DNA of 64,000 nucleotides from NCBI GenBank assembly GCA_018660825.1, contig JABJJO010000152.1, positions 1-64,000 on the forward strand, read 5' to 3'. The notes under the pieces are model-generated. The model was not told where the DNA came from. It saw only the letters and a list, made by a program, of their open reading frames with translations, and ran no database searches. A program made the position numbers and the translations under genes. This document shows positions 19,616 to 28,754 of this stretch, in pieces; position 1 is the stretch's first letter, and every line of letters starts with the position of its first letter. This stretch comes from Planctomycetaceae bacterium. Lineage in GTDB: Bacteria > Planctomycetota > Planctomycetia > Pirellulales > Pirellulaceae.

Positions 19616-20275
19616 TTACACGCATGGTATGTGCCGCTGTTGTTCTAAATATTGGACAACCTGATCTGCTAGGGCGGCAGCCTCATCTGGCCCCGCATGC
19701 AAATGCAATTCCGGTGACTCCGGGGCTTCATAGGGGTCGTCGATCCCCGTCATACCTTTAATTTCGCCGGCTCGAGCTTGTCGATATAAACCTTTCGGGT
19801 CCCGTGATTCACAAAGTTCGAGCGATGCATCGACATAAACTTCGACAAAGGCACTCATTTGAGATTCCAGCCGCTGTCGTACCTCTTGCCGGTCGCGACG
19901 ATAGGGACTTACAAATGCGGCCAATGTAACGAGACCAGCGGAGGCAAACAATGCGGCGGCACTGCCCACCCGGCGGATGTTCTCTTGACGATCTTGTGCT
20001 GAAAAACCCAAACCAAATCGCTGTGCAAACTCATCACTGAAATCAGCCAGCATTTCTTTACTTGCCGTAAGACCATGCCGCACGTTGTCGCCATCCAGTA
20101 ATGTCGTGTGGACACCGCGAGCAAAAAGTTTCTGTTCAACGATATTGGCGACTGTGCTTTTACCGCTACCGCTGAGTCCCGTAAACCAGACAACACAACC
20201 GCCATGGCCATTTAACTCAGCATGTTGCTCTGGTGTCACGGAATGTTCGTGCCATGTGATTTGCGTATCGTCCAT
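19616..20275 (-). CDS. cysC: Adenylylsulfate (APS) kinase
   Basis: A 219-residue stand-alone APS kinase, which makes PAPS from APS and ATP. The P-loop is [12 protein letters not shown] near residues 30-41, followed by [11 protein letters not shown], the ENIRRVG helix that binds APS, and [31 protein letters not shown] and [12 protein letters not shown] are the usual C-terminal motifs. Between RHGL and ENIRRVG the protein has about 15 more residues than the E. coli type (a segment around [15 protein letters not shown]). There is no ATP-sulfurylase fusion or neighbour, so PAPS may serve sulfate-ester synthesis as well as assimilation; that is inference. Confidence 0.94.
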   Translation of the reverse strand: MDDTQITWHEHSVTPEQHAELNGHGGCVVWFTGLSGSGKSTVANIVEQKLFARGVHTTLLDGDNVRHGLTASKEMLADFSDEFAQRFGLGFSAQDRQENIRRVGSAAALFASAGLVTLAAFVSPYRRDRQEVRQRLESQMSAFVEVYVDASLELCESRDPKGLYRQARAGEIKGMTGIDDPYEAPESPELHLHAGPDEAAALADQVVQYLEQQRHIPCV

Positions 20276-20317
20276 GCTATCTCCGTCTCTGACTTTCCCA
20301 ATCGATACTTAGCCTAT

Positions 20318-21427
20318 TTATTCGGCTTGAATTCCAGCTAGCTGACATAGTTGAGCATTCATTACGTGTTGAGGACAACTCCAAACCATAAAAAACAGCG
20401 CCTCTTGGCACCAACGTCCGGTTGGATGCCCCGTCACAAATCCAGCACCTTTGGCCGCTGACAATGATGCTTGAGTGGCGCGCAGCACCAAATCATTAGC
20501 TCGTATCCTTAAATCTTCAGCAGCACAGGATGCAATACCAGCGGCTGTGTCTAACAATTCTCCTCGTAGCCCATCCCACTCTGTCCGTAGCGACTGCGCT
20601 GGATCTCGCAAATCATCGCGCTGCTGTGACTCCTTCACAACAAATTCAATTGCCGCGCCAGCCAATCCAATCGCCAACGTTGACGTTTGTAATCCGCCCG
20701 TGCGCGCTCCGATGCCTGCCGCCATTACATTTTCAACAGGGCCACCAAGTAACCATTTTCGATCCACCTCAACGTTATCCATACTTACTCGACCAGTGTG
20801 ACTGGAAGTCAACGCTACCAAACGCGCTGGATCGTGTAGCGTAACTCCCGTTAATGACGTCGGCATGACCGTTAAAATTTGTCTTCCGTCCTCGAGAGTT
20901 GCGCCAATGACCAAGGTTTCGGCTTGAGTGGCTCCGGTAACCCAAGGACAGAATCCGTTGAGGATAAATCCGGTTTCGGTTTCGACGGCAGTCAACACAG
21001 ATTTCGCCAAATGCCGATGACTCGTAGTCAAATGTGAAATACCAACAGTTGAAAACTGGCTGCCGTCTAACAGATTGGGAAGCAATGTTTGCCGCGCATA
21101 GTCGTTGCCCGCCAGAGCAATTCGCTGACAAGCACCAGTGCGTTGAGTGATGATGAAGGTGGTTGTTTGGCAAGCCGCACCAAGTGCTAGGTAGCCTCGC
21201 GCCAAATCAACCGCCGACCAGCCCAAGCCACCATGTTCTTCATCGATAAACCATTTAAAGACACCATACTTACCGCATAATTCTAATTGCTTACGCGGCC
21301 ATGGAATTTCGCCTGATGTCGTTGGGTTATCTAGTTGAGAACTTAAATCGCGCAAGGCATTACACAATAGCACTAAGGCTGGGTCGTCTGGCGATAAAAT
21401 TAGTTCCGAGTCTACAAGTTCATTCAT
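20318..21427 (-). CDS. Acyl-CoA dehydrogenase family protein
   Basis: A 369-residue flavoprotein-like sequence with the acyl-CoA dehydrogenase order: helical N-domain (KYGVFKWFIDEEHGGLGW), beta domain (GISHLTTSHR... LNGFCPWVTGATQAETLVIGA, VSMDNVEVDRKWLLGG), and C-terminal helices (QTSTLAIGLAGAAIEFVVKES, SLSAAKGAGFVTGHPTGRWCQEALFF). It is at the short end for the family, and the usual catalytic Glu is not obvious, so it may be a non-canonical member acting on something other than a fatty acyl-CoA. It is 42 bases upstream of cysC on the same strand and divergent from the UxaA-family gene. Confidence 0.8.
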   Translation of the reverse strand: MNELVDSELILSPDDPALVLLCNALRDLSSQLDNPTTSGEIPWPRKQLELCGKYGVFKWFIDEEHGGLGWSAVDLARGYLALGAACQTTTFIITQRTGACQRIALAGNDYARQTLLPNLLDGSQFSTVGISHLTTSHRHLAKSVLTAVETETGFILNGFCPWVTGATQAETLVIGATLEDGRQILTVMPTSLTGVTLHDPARLVALTSSHTGRVSMDNVEVDRKWLLGGPVENVMAAGIGARTGGLQTSTLAIGLAGAAIEFVVKESQQRDDLRDPAQSLRTEWDGLRGELLDTAAGIASCAAEDLRIRANDLVLRATQASLSAAKGAGFVTGHPTGRWCQEALFFMVWSCPQHVMNAQLCQLAGIQAE

Positions 21428-21524
21428 CTCGTCATTATATCCTCGACAGACACATTTTGAAGGGGCACGTCTGAATACGGATTACCGACACATCTTAAAA
21501 ATGGTACCCTGTATTATAACAACC

Positions 21525-23174
21525 ATGAACAACAAAAATGATTTGACATTGTGCCAGCGGCACTTTGGACAAATACATTATCTTTTAGACAGGAATAAAT
21601 TTGTGCCAAATAAAGTGGACGTAGTTTACCTAGACGCTGAGGACAATATTTGTGTAGCAGCCCGCGATTTACCTGCTGGGCACACCTTAGAAATCGCTGG
21701 CCAACATTTTAGTCTACAACAAGACATCCGTATTGGTCACAAAATTGCTGTCGTTAAAATTCCCAATGATTCACCCGTTTTCAAATATGGACAGCCCATT
21801 GGCATAACGACCGAACCTGTGTCTCCTGGGCAATGGGTTCATATTCACAATGTGCGATACGATGTCCCTGAAGGTGATTATGAAAAGGCGACCCAACACC
21901 CGCCTGTACCGGAACCAATGACCGACCGCACATTTATGGGTTACCGGCGAGCGAACGGTTCCGTCGGCACACGCAATTACATCGCAATTCTTGCCTCCGT
22001 GAATTGTTCCGCTACAGTCGCGCGATATATCGCCAGACATTTCACTGATGAACTATTACAGGAATACTCTAACATCGACGGCGTTGTTGCATTCTCTCAC
22101 GGAGAAGGCTGTGGCATGGAATTTGGTGGCCTACGGCATGAGATGTTGAACCGTGTTATGGGGGGAATTGCGCGGCATCCAAATATCGGTGGGTATTTGA
22201 TCGTTGGACTGGGGTGCGAGCAAGGTACCATTGGTTATCTAGTGGAAAGCCAAAATCTCGTGCAAATTGAAGGGCTCGCAGATTCAGACGATCTAGAAAA
22301 TACTACGGGACAACTCGCTGGACCTCCAACCCTCAGCATGCAAGATCATGGCGGTACAGTGCGGACAGTAGAGTTAGGAATTGAACAAGTCAAGAAGCTA
22401 TTACCATTAGCGAATGCTATAGAACGCGAAGAAATACCTGCCAGTGAAATCGTGTTGGGATTAGAATGTGGCGGGTCCGATGGCAACTCGGGAGTCACCG
22501 CTAACCCAGCATTAGGTGTGGCTAGCGACATGCTTGTTGCCTGTGGCGGCACAGCAGTGCTATCAGAAATGCCTGAAGTTTATGGTGCTGAACATTTATT
22601 AACCGCACGGTCACGTAATGAAGAAGTGGCAGACAAGTTGATTGAACGGATTCGCTGGTGGGAATGGTATACCGATTTGTTTGGCGAAAGTATCAACAAC
22701 AATCCCTCGATGGGAAACAAAGAGGGCGGACTCACGACGATTACCGAAAAATCTCTGGGAGCCATTGCCAAAGGTGGCTCGACGGTTCTCGAAGCCGTTT
22801 ATGAATATGCTCAACCAATTAAGCAACGGGGCTTCGTCTTAATGGATACGCCCGGGTTTGACCCCGCGAGTGTTACAGGAATGGTTGCCGGTGGAGCAAA
22901 TATCGTTGTATTTACGACCGGTCGCGGGAGCTGCTATGGCTGTAAACCAACGCCCTCCATTAAGGTGTCGACCAACACGCCAATGTTTGAGCGAATGAAA
23001 GACGATATGGACCTTGATGCAGGAACCATTTTAGCCGGCCGTACATTAGAAGAAGTTGGTAGCGATATTTTTGATGAAATTTTGGCCGTTGCTAGTGGTA
23101 AGAAAACTCGCAGTGAAATCCATGGCATGGGTGAAGATGAATTTGTACCCTGGACGGTCGGGGCTCAGTTATAA
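21525..23174 (+). CDS. UxaA-family dehydratase (altronate/galactarate dehydratase-like)
   Basis: A 549-residue protein of the UxaA/GarD family, which dehydrates sugar acids such as altronate or galactarate with an iron cofactor. An N-terminal SAF domain (LPAGHTLEIAGQHFSLQQDIRIGHKIAV) is followed by the central domain (GYRRANGSVGTRNYIAILASVNCSA, SHGEGCGMEFGG, GYLIVGLGCEQ) and the C-terminal domain (LGLECGGSDGNSGVTANPALG, LSEMPEVYGAEHLL, VFTTGRGSCYGCKPTPSIKV). The conserved Cys and His residues are present. It is somewhat longer than E. coli UxaA. An ATG at 21501 would add eight residues; I prefer 21525 on N-terminal appearance only. The exact substrate is not certain. Confidence 0.88.
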   Translation: MNNKNDLTLCQRHFGQIHYLLDRNKFVPNKVDVVYLDAEDNICVAARDLPAGHTLEIAGQHFSLQQDIRIGHKIAVVKIPNDSPVFKYGQPIGITTEPVSPGQWVHIHNVRYDVPEGDYEKATQHPPVPEPMTDRTFMGYRRANGSVGTRNYIAILASVNCSATVARYIARHFTDELLQEYSNIDGVVAFSHGEGCGMEFGGLRHEMLNRVMGGIARHPNIGGYLIVGLGCEQGTIGYLVESQNLVQIEGLADSDDLENTTGQLAGPPTLSMQDHGGTVRTVELGIEQVKKLLPLANAIEREEIPASEIVLGLECGGSDGNSGVTANPALGVASDMLVACGGTAVLSEMPEVYGAEHLLTARSRNEEVADKLIERIRWWEWYTDLFGESINNNPSMGNKEGGLTTITEKSLGAIAKGGSTVLEAVYEYAQPIKQRGFVLMDTPGFDPASVTGMVAGGANIVVFTTGRGSCYGCKPTPSIKVSTNTPMFERMKDDMDLDAGTILAGRTLEEVGSDIFDEILAVASGKKTRSEIHGMGEDEFVPWTVGAQL

Positions 23175-23219
23175 CACCACCGTTCAATACCATGTCATCC
23201 GAACAAGAATTATTGATTC

Positions 23220-24275
23220 GTGAAATATTTTGACATCATCAGTAGCCGCTCTCGATCCCCCATAGCAATGCTTGCTCGAGGAGGTCTACACGTATTAGCA
23301 ATTCCCTACGGCATCACCATTTACTGTCGAAATCAGTGGTTCGATAAACAAAGCTCGGCATCCACTCGAATATCAATCCCTGTCATTAGCGTTGGAAACA
23401 TCACCGCCGGAGGAACAGGCAAAACACCGATGGTCGAATTCATCGCGCGGTATTTCCGACAACAGCAGATTCGAGTGACGCTCGTAAGTCGTGGGTATGG
23501 CTCGAAAGATGGTAAACCCAATGACGAAGCGTTGGAACTCGAACGAAAACTTCCGGACGTGCCCCACTTACAAAATCCGGATCGAGTGGCGGCCGCTGAG
23601 CTGGCTATCGCTGAATTCGAAGCCCAATTGATTTTACTGGATGACGCATTTCAACACCGACGGATCAAGCGTGACCTCGATATTGTATTAATCGATGCCA
23701 CCTGCCCTTTTGGCTATGGGTACCTACTTCCTCGAGGATTGCTGCGGGAACCCCTACGTAATCTAAAACGTGCCGACCTGATTGCCATCACGCGGGTTGA
23801 TCAAATAAGTACAGAACAACAACACCGGCTTGAAAAACAAATCCAACGCTTTAATGCAACGGCGGATATCGTTTCGTTCTCACATGCAATTACAGGCATT
23901 GAGAACAATAGCGGCACACAACAGGGGCTATCACATCTCAGTGGGAAACGCGTCGTCGCATTTTGCGGAATTGGAAATCCGCAAGTATTTCAAGACATGC
24001 TAGTGCAACAAGGTCTGCATATAGTCCATTTTGAAAGCTTAGTGGACCACCATGATTATCAGCGCACCGACATCCAGCGATTAGTAAAATTAGCTGAGAC
24101 TCATCAAGCAACCGCATTTGTTTGCACGCACAAAGATCTCGTTAAAATTCAGGTCGATCACTTAGGAACCGCTGAACTTTGGGCCTTGAGTGTTGCCGTT
24201 ACCCCTACAAGCGGGGCGAAAGAATTCACTTCAGCTCTAGACACAATCATCACCACGATTTCAACAGGCGAGTGA
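23220..24275 (+). CDS. lpxK: Tetraacyldisaccharide 4'-kinase
   Basis: A 351-residue LpxK, which phosphorylates the 4' position of the lipid A disaccharide at the inner membrane. An N-terminal amphipathic helix (ARGGLHVLAIPYGITIYCRN) precedes the P-loop at residues 63-70 (SVGNITAGGTGKTP). Family signatures VSRGYGSKDGKPNDEA, LDDAFQHRRIKRDLDIVLID, YLLPRGLLREPLRNLKRAD and VAFCGIGNPQVF all follow in order. Translation appears to start at a GTG (23220). The next gene begins 5 bases after the stop. Together with kdtA at 55818 it shows that the organism builds a Kdo-lipid A-type outer membrane. Confidence 0.94.
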   Translation: MKYFDIISSRSRSPIAMLARGGLHVLAIPYGITIYCRNQWFDKQSSASTRISIPVISVGNITAGGTGKTPMVEFIARYFRQQQIRVTLVSRGYGSKDGKPNDEALELERKLPDVPHLQNPDRVAAAELAIAEFEAQLILLDDAFQHRRIKRDLDIVLIDATCPFGYGYLLPRGLLREPLRNLKRADLIAITRVDQISTEQQHRLEKQIQRFNATADIVSFSHAITGIENNSGTQQGLSHLSGKRVVAFCGIGNPQVFQDMLVQQGLHIVHFESLVDHHDYQRTDIQRLVKLAETHQATAFVCTHKDLVKIQVDHLGTAELWALSVAVTPTSGAKEFTSALDTIITTISTGE

Positions 24276-24280
24276 CATCC

Positions 24281-25051
24281 ATGTCGACGACTACTTTATC
24301 TGAGGCACCCGTATTAATAATTGGAGCGACATCAGGGATTGCCCAAGCAGTTGCGCATCGACTCGCGCGTCAAGGGACATCGTTAGTGTTAGCAGCACGC
24401 AATGATAGTGAACTGCAAGCTATTGCCAATGATCTCAGAATTCGACACGAGATTCCTGTTAAGACGGTCATCTTCGAAGCTTTAGATTTTGAACATCATC
24501 AGAAATTCATCGAAACTTGCTGGTCTGAGGCGGAGTTCGACATGCAGGGCGTTGTCATTTGCCATGGTTCACTTCCGGATCAGAAAGCAGCGGAAGCCGA
24601 TTGGTCCATTGCTCGACAGGCACTTGATATTAACTTTACCTCGGCCGTATCCGTGCTGGAAAAACTTGCGGCAAAATTTATAGCTCAAGGTCACGGTGGA
24701 TACCTCACCGTCCTTTCGTCCGTTGCGGGCGATCGAGGACGACAAAGCAATTACATCTACGGCGCGGCCAAAGGTGGGTTGAGCATTTATTTACAAGGAT
24801 TACGTAACCGCCTGTATCACGATGATATTCATGTTTTAACGGTAAAGCCTGGGTTTGTTTATACCGCAATGACGGCCGCGGTATTAAACGAAAAGTCACC
24901 GTTAGTGGCTTCTCCGAATCAAGTCGCTCGAGATATCTGCCGTGCTATTGCCAAACGCAAAAACGTAATTTACACCCGCTGGTTTTGGCGGTGCATCATG
25001 TGCATCATCATGAAAATCCCTGAATGGAAATTCAAACGTATGAAAATGTGA
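24281..25051 (+). CDS. SDR oxidoreductase, DprE2-like
   Basis: A 256-residue short-chain dehydrogenase. The cofactor motif is LIIGATSGIAQAVA at the N-terminus, the Ser is in LSSVAGDRGR and the YxxxK pair in YGAAKGG. The tail (KRKNVIYTRWFWRCIMCIIMK, then a basic end) is hydrophobic and resembles the membrane-seeking C-terminus of DprE2-type enzymes, which act in polyprenyl-sugar epimerisation in actinobacteria. That assignment is suggestive only. The gene starts 5 bases after lpxK, so it is probably co-transcribed and may act in envelope lipid or glycan synthesis. The start at 24281 excludes an overlapping upstream frame inside lpxK. Confidence 0.85.
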   Translation: MSTTTLSEAPVLIIGATSGIAQAVAHRLARQGTSLVLAARNDSELQAIANDLRIRHEIPVKTVIFEALDFEHHQKFIETCWSEAEFDMQGVVICHGSLPDQKAAEADWSIARQALDINFTSAVSVLEKLAAKFIAQGHGGYLTVLSSVAGDRGRQSNYIYGAAKGGLSIYLQGLRNRLYHDDIHVLTVKPGFVYTAMTAAVLNEKSPLVASPNQVARDICRAIAKRKNVIYTRWFWRCIMCIIMKIPEWKFKRMKM

Positions 25052-25145
25052 ATGCAAACCTGTTTTTCACATATTAAGGTGCTCATTCACAGGCAAAATT
25101 ACTTAGAAAATTACACTGGAAACGCCGATACTACTTACATACGCA

Positions 25146-25151
25146 TATAAT
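25146..25151 (+). promoter_or_regulatory. Candidate -10 box (TATAAT)
   Basis: A perfect TATAAT lies 51 bases before the ATG of the large membrane protein, in a 150-base gap after the SDR gene. No good -35 hexamer is visible at 16-18 bases upstream, so this is only a candidate. Confidence 0.3.
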
Positions 25152-25201
25152 AGTAGCTGACGTACTTTTCTAACCAATCCAATCCAAGTCTGAATCATCT
25201 T

Positions 25202-28200
25202 ATGGCCACTGGTTCTATCTCAACAAACGCTCGCACGGACACCGCAGCAGACTCGGTACAAGTCGCTGATGTCTTGTCTGTAAATTGTCGACGGTTGAAA
25301 TTAGCCGAAGTGGGCATCGTTGCGAGTCGCTTTGCTTTCGTTACCACCGGACTACTACTGTTAGCGTTTGTTATCGACCATTGGGCCTATCTAATTCACA
25401 CTTCCGCATCACTAGGATCGTTCGGACGGTGGATATTCTTCTTGGCACTTGCCATCGTATTTCCAATTGTGCTTGCCAAACAGACCGTGCAACATATCCG
25501 CCGGAGAATCAATCCTTTATTCGCTGCACAGCAAATCGAAATAGACTCTCCAGAAATTAAGAACAGCGTCAGTAATTTTTGGCAACTACGAACACCTTCT
25601 GCCCACGTCCACCCCTCGATTCAACAAGCCATGGCGGCGCGGGCCAACCTAGACCTGACCGATGACCGAATTAATGATGGAATCAACACGCATTCTCTTA
25701 CACTATGGGCCTACGCTGGACTCGCTGCTTTGGCATTGACCGCCATCTATTTCGCTTGGATGCCACAGCCTTCAATACAAACAATCCATCGCATCTTGAT
25801 TCCTTGGGATTCCGTTGCTCGACCGTCTGAGATAACTATCAACAATATTCTCCCCGGTGATGTTGAAGCCCAATATGGTGATGCGCTACAAGTCACAGCA
25901 GAAGTGGACGGCCTGGATGAGGATGAGCCCGTTCGATTGTTTTATCGCGCTGTTAACGGCAGTTCTAGCGGACAACCGATATTGATGACTCCCCGCTCGG
26001 GCACCTCTATCTTTGCAGCCACGATTGCCGACAATAAACCTGGAATCCAACAGTCAATGCAGTATTGGATTGTCGCTGGTGAACCGACTAAGCGAACGGC
26101 GCAATCCAATATATTCCAAATCACCGCAGTCGCTGCACCTCACATTCAAATTCAGTCAATCGAATACGCTTATCCTGCTTACACTCAACTGCCGCGAACA
26201 GTTGTGACAGACCGATTTAATATCGACGCAGTTGAAGGCACAGAACTCACAATCAAAGCGGAATCTAACCAAGTGATTGAAACTGCGTCTCTTTATCTGT
26301 TCCGACCCAATGCAACGCAACCGACAAAACGTAGCGCGACTCAAATAAAAAACAACTCCTGTGAATTCCAGCTAACCCTAGCACTACTCAATGATCAGTT
26401 AACTCCTGAATTTTCGCATTTTGAAATCACATTTTCCACCGCCGACGGTAAAACCAACTCGGATCCGATTCGCTATGGCATTCACGTCCAAACCGACATT
26501 GCACCGGAAATTACCATTGAATCACCCACTGCGAATGAACTTGAAACCGGCCCCATCCAACTCCCACTGAACCAAAAGCTAAAAATCCAGTTTCAGACGC
26601 ATGACCCTGATTACGGACTCGAGAAAATTGAGCTCATAATTCAACACGGCGATCAGAAACCGATAACTAAATCATTGTTTCATCACGTTCCGGGTAGTGA
26701 GGACGTTATCCGCACCAATGTGGTTTTCGATCCGCAAACATTGAATATTGCCGTGGGTAGTCGAGTCATCCTTTTTGCCAATGCCTCTGATAACCGCCGA
26801 ATTTCAGCGCGGCCAGAACCCAATGTCAGTTCGTCGGAACATTTGGTTATCCACATAGTCGAACCTGATAAAAATGGGACTTCCTCTGACACGACAAGCA
26901 ATAGTGGTAACGGCGACAGCGAGCAAACTGACAATCCTGACCAACCAAATCCTCCCGATCAAAACGACTCTCAGTCCGATGACATGCCAGAGAACAACGA
27001 TGGCAATCAAGGGGAATCAACGGCCGACCAAGATGGCATGGGTGGAGGCGAAGGTTCAGAGGGTGAAGCATCCGAGGGCGAGGGTGGAGGCAGCGGTGAC
27101 GGCCAACAAACCGATAAGCCGCAAAATCCTAACGGCGCCCAAAATGGCCCTCAACCCGACGCCCAAGGCGATATGGGTAATCCCAGCGAAAACCCAAAAA
27201 CTGGCAGTCAGTCTTCCGAGTCTGGTGAAGATGGCGGCGAATCCAAGCCGAGCGAAGGTGAACCAAATGGGGAAAATATGAACGACCCAACAAATGGTAA
27301 CACCGGCGACCAAGGTAATCCGAAAGAACAAAAGAATCCGGGCGATCTAGCTACGGGCAATGATGCTGAAATTGGTACTGGTGACAGTTCCCAAGGTACA
27401 CCAACAGGCGAACAGTCCAGTCAAGACGATCAGGCCAATCAAAACGATAACCCTGAACAAGAAACGCAGGGAGCGAAAAACGAAGACTTGCATGACGGTG
27501 AGATTTTCGAACGCACATTGAAACACCTACGAGAAAATCAAGTTCCCCAAGGTAATAAACCACCCATGAACTCCGAGACGGAGGCTGGCACGAATTCGGA
27601 CAACACGCAAATTCAAAAAGATCCCAAAGAAACTCAATCACCTAATGATGCAGACGACCCAAGTAACAATCCAAATAATCAGCGATCACCTACGGAACAA
27701 GAAAATAACACCCCCACTGGTCAGGAAACTCCCATGCAAGGGGGACAAGGAGAAACAACGACTGGTGATTCCAATCCTGCCAACCCAACGGAAACATCTG
27801 AGAATTCAGAGACATCTCAAAACAATCCAAATAACCCTTCCACTGATCCTGCGAATGGCTCAGGAGGAACCGGAACATCCGCAAAGACACTCGGCGAAAC
27901 GGATGGCCCAGAAGAATCAACAAATGGATCTCAGCAGCAACAAGATAACACGGGACAACAAACATCCAACAGATTCGCTGATACCGCCGGCCCAACAGGA
28001 ACAGATCAAGAAAGCGAAACCAATGGTGGGCCACTCAATGACCCCAACAAGCAACTTAAACAAAAACAAATGAACAATATCCTTACGGAACAAGAATTGG
28101 CGGATTTACAGTACACTCGCAAAGCGACCGACTTGGCGCTGCAATACTTAAAAGACAAACAGCACGACCCCGATCAGAAGTTGCTTGATGACCTAGGCAT

Positions 28201-28462
28201 CACCGCCGAACAAATGCGAGAAATGATCGCGCGTTATGAAAAACTCAAAAAAGACAAAACTCCGCAAGGCAAACAAACCTTAGACGAATCGTTACGAGCA
28301 CTTGGTTTGCGCTCTTCTAAGAACCAGACGCCTCGCACGACAAACGTACAGTCTGAAAATATAACAGGTGTTCGTAACAATGGTGTTGTGTCGGGACTAC
28401 CCGCTGAACTCCGCCAGAAATTTCGCTCGTTCCGTAAAGGCACAAACGTGTCGGATGAGTGA
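25202..28462 (+). CDS. Large membrane protein with long disordered acidic/Asn-rich region
   Basis: A 1086-residue protein. Two TM segments lie near residues 45-67 and 77-95, and a third near 170-190. A beta-rich exported part follows (about 195-550), with Ig-like repeats in style (ILPGDVEAQYGDALQVTAEV; EITIESPTANELETGPIQL). Residues about 555-950 are almost wholly N, Q, G, E, S, D, P and T, with no hydrophobic core, apart from a short helical island (DGEIFERTLKHLREN). A conserved-looking helical end follows (ELADLQYTRKATDLALQYLK, LLDDLGITAEQMREMIARYE). I recall similar proteins in planctomycetes next to MoxR/DUF58/vWA genes, but those are absent here. Function unknown; an envelope-spanning structural or scaffold role is a guess. 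Confidence 0.8.
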   Translation: MATGSISTNARTDTAADSVQVADVLSVNCRRLKLAEVGIVASRFAFVTTGLLLLAFVIDHWAYLIHTSASLGSFGRWIFFLALAIVFPIVLAKQTVQHIRRRINPLFAAQQIEIDSPEIKNSVSNFWQLRTPSAHVHPSIQQAMAARANLDLTDDRINDGINTHSLTLWAYAGLAALALTAIYFAWMPQPSIQTIHRILIPWDSVARPSEITINNILPGDVEAQYGDALQVTAEVDGLDEDEPVRLFYRAVNGSSSGQPILMTPRSGTSIFAATIADNKPGIQQSMQYWIVAGEPTKRTAQSNIFQITAVAAPHIQIQSIEYAYPAYTQLPRTVVTDRFNIDAVEGTELTIKAESNQVIETASLYLFRPNATQPTKRSATQIKNNSCEFQLTLALLNDQLTPEFSHFEITFSTADGKTNSDPIRYGIHVQTDIAPEITIESPTANELETGPIQLPLNQKLKIQFQTHDPDYGLEKIELIIQHGDQKPITKSLFHHVPGSEDVIRTNVVFDPQTLNIAVGSRVILFANASDNRRISARPEPNVSSSEHLVIHIVEPDKNGTSSDTTSNSGNGDSEQTDNPDQPNPPDQNDSQSDDMPENNDGNQGESTADQDGMGGGEGSEGEASEGEGGGSGDGQQTDKPQNPNGAQNGPQPDAQGDMGNPSENPKTGSQSSESGEDGGESKPSEGEPNGENMNDPTNGNTGDQGNPKEQKNPGDLATGNDAEIGTGDSSQGTPTGEQSSQDDQANQNDNPEQETQGAKNEDLHDGEIFERTLKHLRENQVPQGNKPPMNSETEAGTNSDNTQIQKDPKETQSPNDADDPSNNPNNQRSPTEQENNTPTGQETPMQGGQGETTTGDSNPANPTETSENSETSQNNPNNPSTDPANGSGGTGTSAKTLGETDGPEESTNGSQQQQDNTGQQTSNRFADTAGPTGTDQESETNGGPLNDPNKQLKQKQMNNILTEQELADLQYTRKATDLALQYLKDKQHDPDQKLLDDLGITAEQMREMIARYEKLKKDKTPQGKQTLDESLRALGLRSSKNQTPRTTNVQSENITGVRNNGVVSGLPAELRQKFRSFRKGTNVSDE

Positions 28463-28754
28463 AGATAGGCGACTCGTAAAAATATTTACGCGTTGTAAAG
28501 TTCGCCCTCCCGAGACCGTTAGTTTTTAGCGGTTATCCAAGATTAGTTGGCTTTGGGCTACACAATATTTGGTAGCAAATTGACTAGGCTTCAGCAGGCA
28601 AACTCTCACTGCTGGAAATTACGTATAATTTAGCCTGTCCGACGTGTCTGCTGGGCACAAGAGGATGTAAACTTAAATATATTACAAATTAAGTAAATTT
28701 TGGTGGTCTCCCCGCGGCCCGACCACCCGCCCTTTCATTCAAGTTTTCAGCAAC
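28463..28754. other. Intergenic leader of nadB with three inverted repeats
   Basis: A 292-base gap without coding potential. It holds three hairpins. The first is at 28515-28533 (ACCGTTA/TAGCGGT, one G-T pair, 5-base loop) and may end the upstream transcript, though no T-run follows. The second is at 28592-28614 (CAGCAG/CTGCTG, 11-base loop). The third is at 28702-28727 (GGTGGTC/GACCACC, with a GC-rich 12-base loop), whose base is 27 bases before the nadB ATG. A TATAAT at 28624-28629 may be a -10 box placing hairpin three in the 5' UTR. No riboswitch class that I know is recognised. Confidence 0.4.

Noticed and set aside
27045-27480. Possible tandem DNA repeat or CRISPR-like array in the Gly/Glu-rich stretch
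   Set aside because: The similarity is at the level of amino acid composition; there are no exact repeats of constant spacing.
26874-28073. Other open frames in the low-complexity part of the 1086-residue protein
   Set aside because: They arise from the biased base composition of the repeats; their products are Lys/Pro/Gln-rich nonsense and the main frame continues across.
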